NCBI GenBank assembly: GCA_947456345.1
Contig: CANGQU010000021.1
Location: 1 to 8,345 of the forward strand
Source: Alphaproteobacteria bacterium
GTDB taxonomy: Bacteria; Pseudomonadota; Alphaproteobacteria; SHNJ01
Direction: 5' to 3'
DNA: 8,345 nucleotides
How positions within the stretch are numbered: the first letter of the stretch is position 1; the number at the start of each line of letters is the position of its first letter. Positions 7,332-8,345 of the stretch are shown here, in pieces. The notes under the pieces are model-generated. The model was not told the DNA's origin and did no database searches. It saw only the letters and a list, made by a program, of their open reading frames with translations. The translations under genes were made by a program, and so were the position numbers.

Positions 7332-7769
7332 TTAAGGGCCAGCGTTGTAGGGGTCGCCGGCCGGGGTCATAAACGATATTTGCAGCAACAGACTGAAAGC
7401 GCCGATACTGCCGGCACCGGATTCATAAGACAGATCGCGATCCAGCGAAATTTCGCGGGTGTCGATGGCCAAGCCTGAAAAACTGACATCCACCGCGATT
7501 TTTTCGACCACGGAAGCGTATAATTCATTGATCGCTTGACCGACCGATTTGGTGGCGGTTTTTTTGGCGTAGCCCTCGATAAAAACATCCAGCGTGTATT
7601 GGGTGTAGCCGGAATTTTCGCTGACCACGGTTTGCTGATCCTCGCGGATCACGAGCGTATTCGGCACTTGCACATCGGTGTCGCGGTTGCGTTCGACCAC
7701 CGCGCCCGAGATGGTTTGCAGGCGGCTGTGCACGGCCTGCAAAATCAATTCGACGGTGGGCAATGGCAT
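7332..7769 (-). CDS. Probable tail terminator / minor tail protein
   Basis: This protein of 145 residues lies just before the major tail protein, where tail terminators (lambda gpU-like) or minor tail proteins usually sit. It begins MPLPTVELILQAVHSRLQTI, a helix typical of the group. A VVERNRDTDVQVPNTLVIRE stretch (about 24-43) follows, then a beta strand with YTLDVFIEGYAKK (about 58-70), a helix (residues 73-92) and SGAGSIGAFSLLLQISFMTP near the C-terminus. In this class the protein caps the tube at the head-proximal end and stops polymerisation. The call rests mainly on position, size and the alpha/beta layout, not on a clear family match. ATG 7769 is chosen because AAGGA lies at 7779-7775 with a 5-base spacer. 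Only one base separates it from the preceding stop. A neck or head-closure protein is the main alternative. Confidence 0.65.
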   Translation of the reverse strand: MPLPTVELILQAVHSRLQTISGAVVERNRDTDVQVPNTLVIREDQQTVVSENSGYTQYTLDVFIEGYAKKTATKSVGQAINELYASVVEKIAVDVSFSGLAIDTREISLDRDLSYESGAGSIGAFSLLLQISFMTPAGDPYNAGP

Positions 7770-7770
7770 G

Positions 7771-8085
7771 CTAATCCTTGCGCAATTCCAGACGCCAGAT
7801 CACGGCATCCACATCCAATTCGGTTTTTTGCACGCGGAAATTACCAAGTGCCGTTTGCAGCACATCCCCCTCGGCCGCGTTGGGCATATCGGTGCGGCGG
7901 GCAGTGGCCAAAAACGCTTGCGCGGAATAGCCGGTATTGAACAGCCCGGCATCGGCATGGGCTTGGTCCAGAACGATATTCACCGTCACGCCCTGGCCAA
8001 TACCTTGGGGCAAATACGTGGCGGCGATGGCAAAATCGGCGATGGAAAAATATCCCGCCAGATCAATCGCCGTTTCAATCGCCAT
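7771..8085 (-). CDS. Head-tail joining protein, gpFII-like
   Basis: This is a small protein of 104 residues with a mixed alpha/beta profile. It starts MAIETAIDLAGYFSIADFAI, followed by ATYLPQGIGQGVTVNIVLDQ (about 22-41), AQAFLATARRTDMPNAAEGD (about 55-74) and a C-terminal VQKTELDVDAVIWRLELRKD. The order of a TVNIVLDQ strand, an AxFLATARRTD segment, an EGD turn and a late D..IWRLEL strand is that of the lambda FII head-tail joining type. That family forms the interface between the filled head and the tail and is about this length. The gene starts at ATG 8085, overlapping the upstream stop as TAATG, with a weak AAAGG-type Shine-Dalgarno, so coupling is likely. It is one base from the terminator gene. 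The identification is by pattern only. An unrelated head-closure or stopper protein of similar size is the alternative. Confidence 0.6.
   Translation of the reverse strand: MAIETAIDLAGYFSIADFAIAATYLPQGIGQGVTVNIVLDQAHADAGLFNTGYSAQAFLATARRTDMPNAAEGDVLQTALGNFRVQKTELDVDAVIWRLELRKD
7775..7779 (-). promoter_or_regulatory. Ribosome binding site of the tail terminator gene
   Basis: AAGGA on the minus strand lies inside the last codons of the head-tail joining gene, 5 bases before ATG 7769. It supports that start and shows that the two genes are meant to be translated from one transcript. Confidence 0.7.
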
Positions 8086-8345
8086 TATTTCTTGCCTTTG
8101 CCGCCGGTTTTATTGCCGGTTTGGCCGGTCTTTTTGCCGCTGGGGGCAGATTTTGGCGCGCTTTCTGGCGCGGTCAGGGCTTCATCGACCGATTCTTTTT
8201 CTCCGGCTTTATCATCCGTGGATGCATCGTTTTCGGATTCGTCCGTGGCGGCTTCCTCATCGCTAAATTGTAGCGGCAAGTCCACATAATCATCGGCGCA
8301 GATTTTCGCCCGGCCAGAATTCAACAACAGTGCCAGTTTTTTATC
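8085..8345 (-). CDS. Small hypothetical protein, partial (N-terminus beyond right edge)
   Basis: The frame stays open to the right edge, so the start is probably outside the window. The TTG at 8327 is a possible start but has no Shine-Dalgarno, and the codons before it (GAT AAA AAA CTG GCA CTG TTG) read naturally as protein. The visible part begins DKKLALLLNSGRAKICADDY. It then has an acidic Asp/Glu/Ser/Ala segment (residues about 27-63 of the visible part) and ends in a basic Lys/Gly/Thr tail (GKKTGQTGNKTGGKGKK). I do not recognise it. Because it precedes the head-tail joining gene it may be a small head-region protein, but no function should be assigned. The biased, disordered composition argues against an enzyme. 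Confidence 0.6.
   Translation of the reverse strand, partial: DKKLALLLNSGRAKICADDYVDLPLQFSDEEAATDESENDASTDDKAGEKESVDEALTAPESAPKSAPSGKKTGQTGNKTGGKGKK

Noticed and set aside
7678..8289. Plus-strand open frame of 203 codons crossing several genes
   Set aside because: It runs antisense across three tightly packed minus-strand genes, and its product shows no recognisable domain, so it is a shadow frame.

Overview
The window is one continuous stretch of a tailed-phage (or prophage) tail module, read entirely on the minus strand, so transcription runs from position 8345 towards position 1. No plus-strand gene, host gene, tRNA, integrase, IS element or CRISPR array is visible, so a free siphophage genome cannot be told apart from an integrated prophage. 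The host is probably a proteobacterium, perhaps an alphaproteobacterium. This rests only on the fairly high GC, the AAT/AAA/TTG-rich codon style and the general look of the tail proteins, and it is a weak inference.

In transcription order (right to left) the genes are: the 3' end of a small acidic/basic protein of unknown function (from the window edge to 8085); a gpFII-like head-tail joining protein (8085-7771); a probable tail terminator or minor tail protein (7769-7332); an enlarged major tail tube protein (7309-5915); a tail assembly chaperone G (5915-5379) with its -1 frameshifted T extension (ending at 5098); a DUF6441-like protein (5101-4445); a 991-residue tape measure protein (4458-1483); and the first 493 codons of a large tail tip or hub protein that runs off the left edge (1479-1). 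Every junction is tight: TAATG or ATGA-type overlaps, or gaps of at most 22 bases. This implies one operon with translational coupling and leaves no room for internal terminators.

The genes form a familiar long, non-contractile tail assembly line. The joining and terminator proteins cap the tail at the head end. The major tail protein polymerises around the tape measure, which sets tail length (about 150 nm expected from 991 residues at roughly 1.5 angstrom per residue). The G/GT chaperones hold the tape measure and recruit tube subunits. The hub-like protein nucleates the tip.

The clearest point of special interest is a canonical A_AAA_AAC slippery heptamer placed directly against the G stop codon. 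A predicted stem begins 5-7 bases downstream, and a shift of -1 joins G in frame to the next ORF, giving a 272-residue GT protein. Other points worth a second look are an apparent insertion of about 155 residues in the tube protein, an AT-rich island inside the tape measure gene, and the direct adjacency of tape measure and hub with no peptidase or other tip gene between them.
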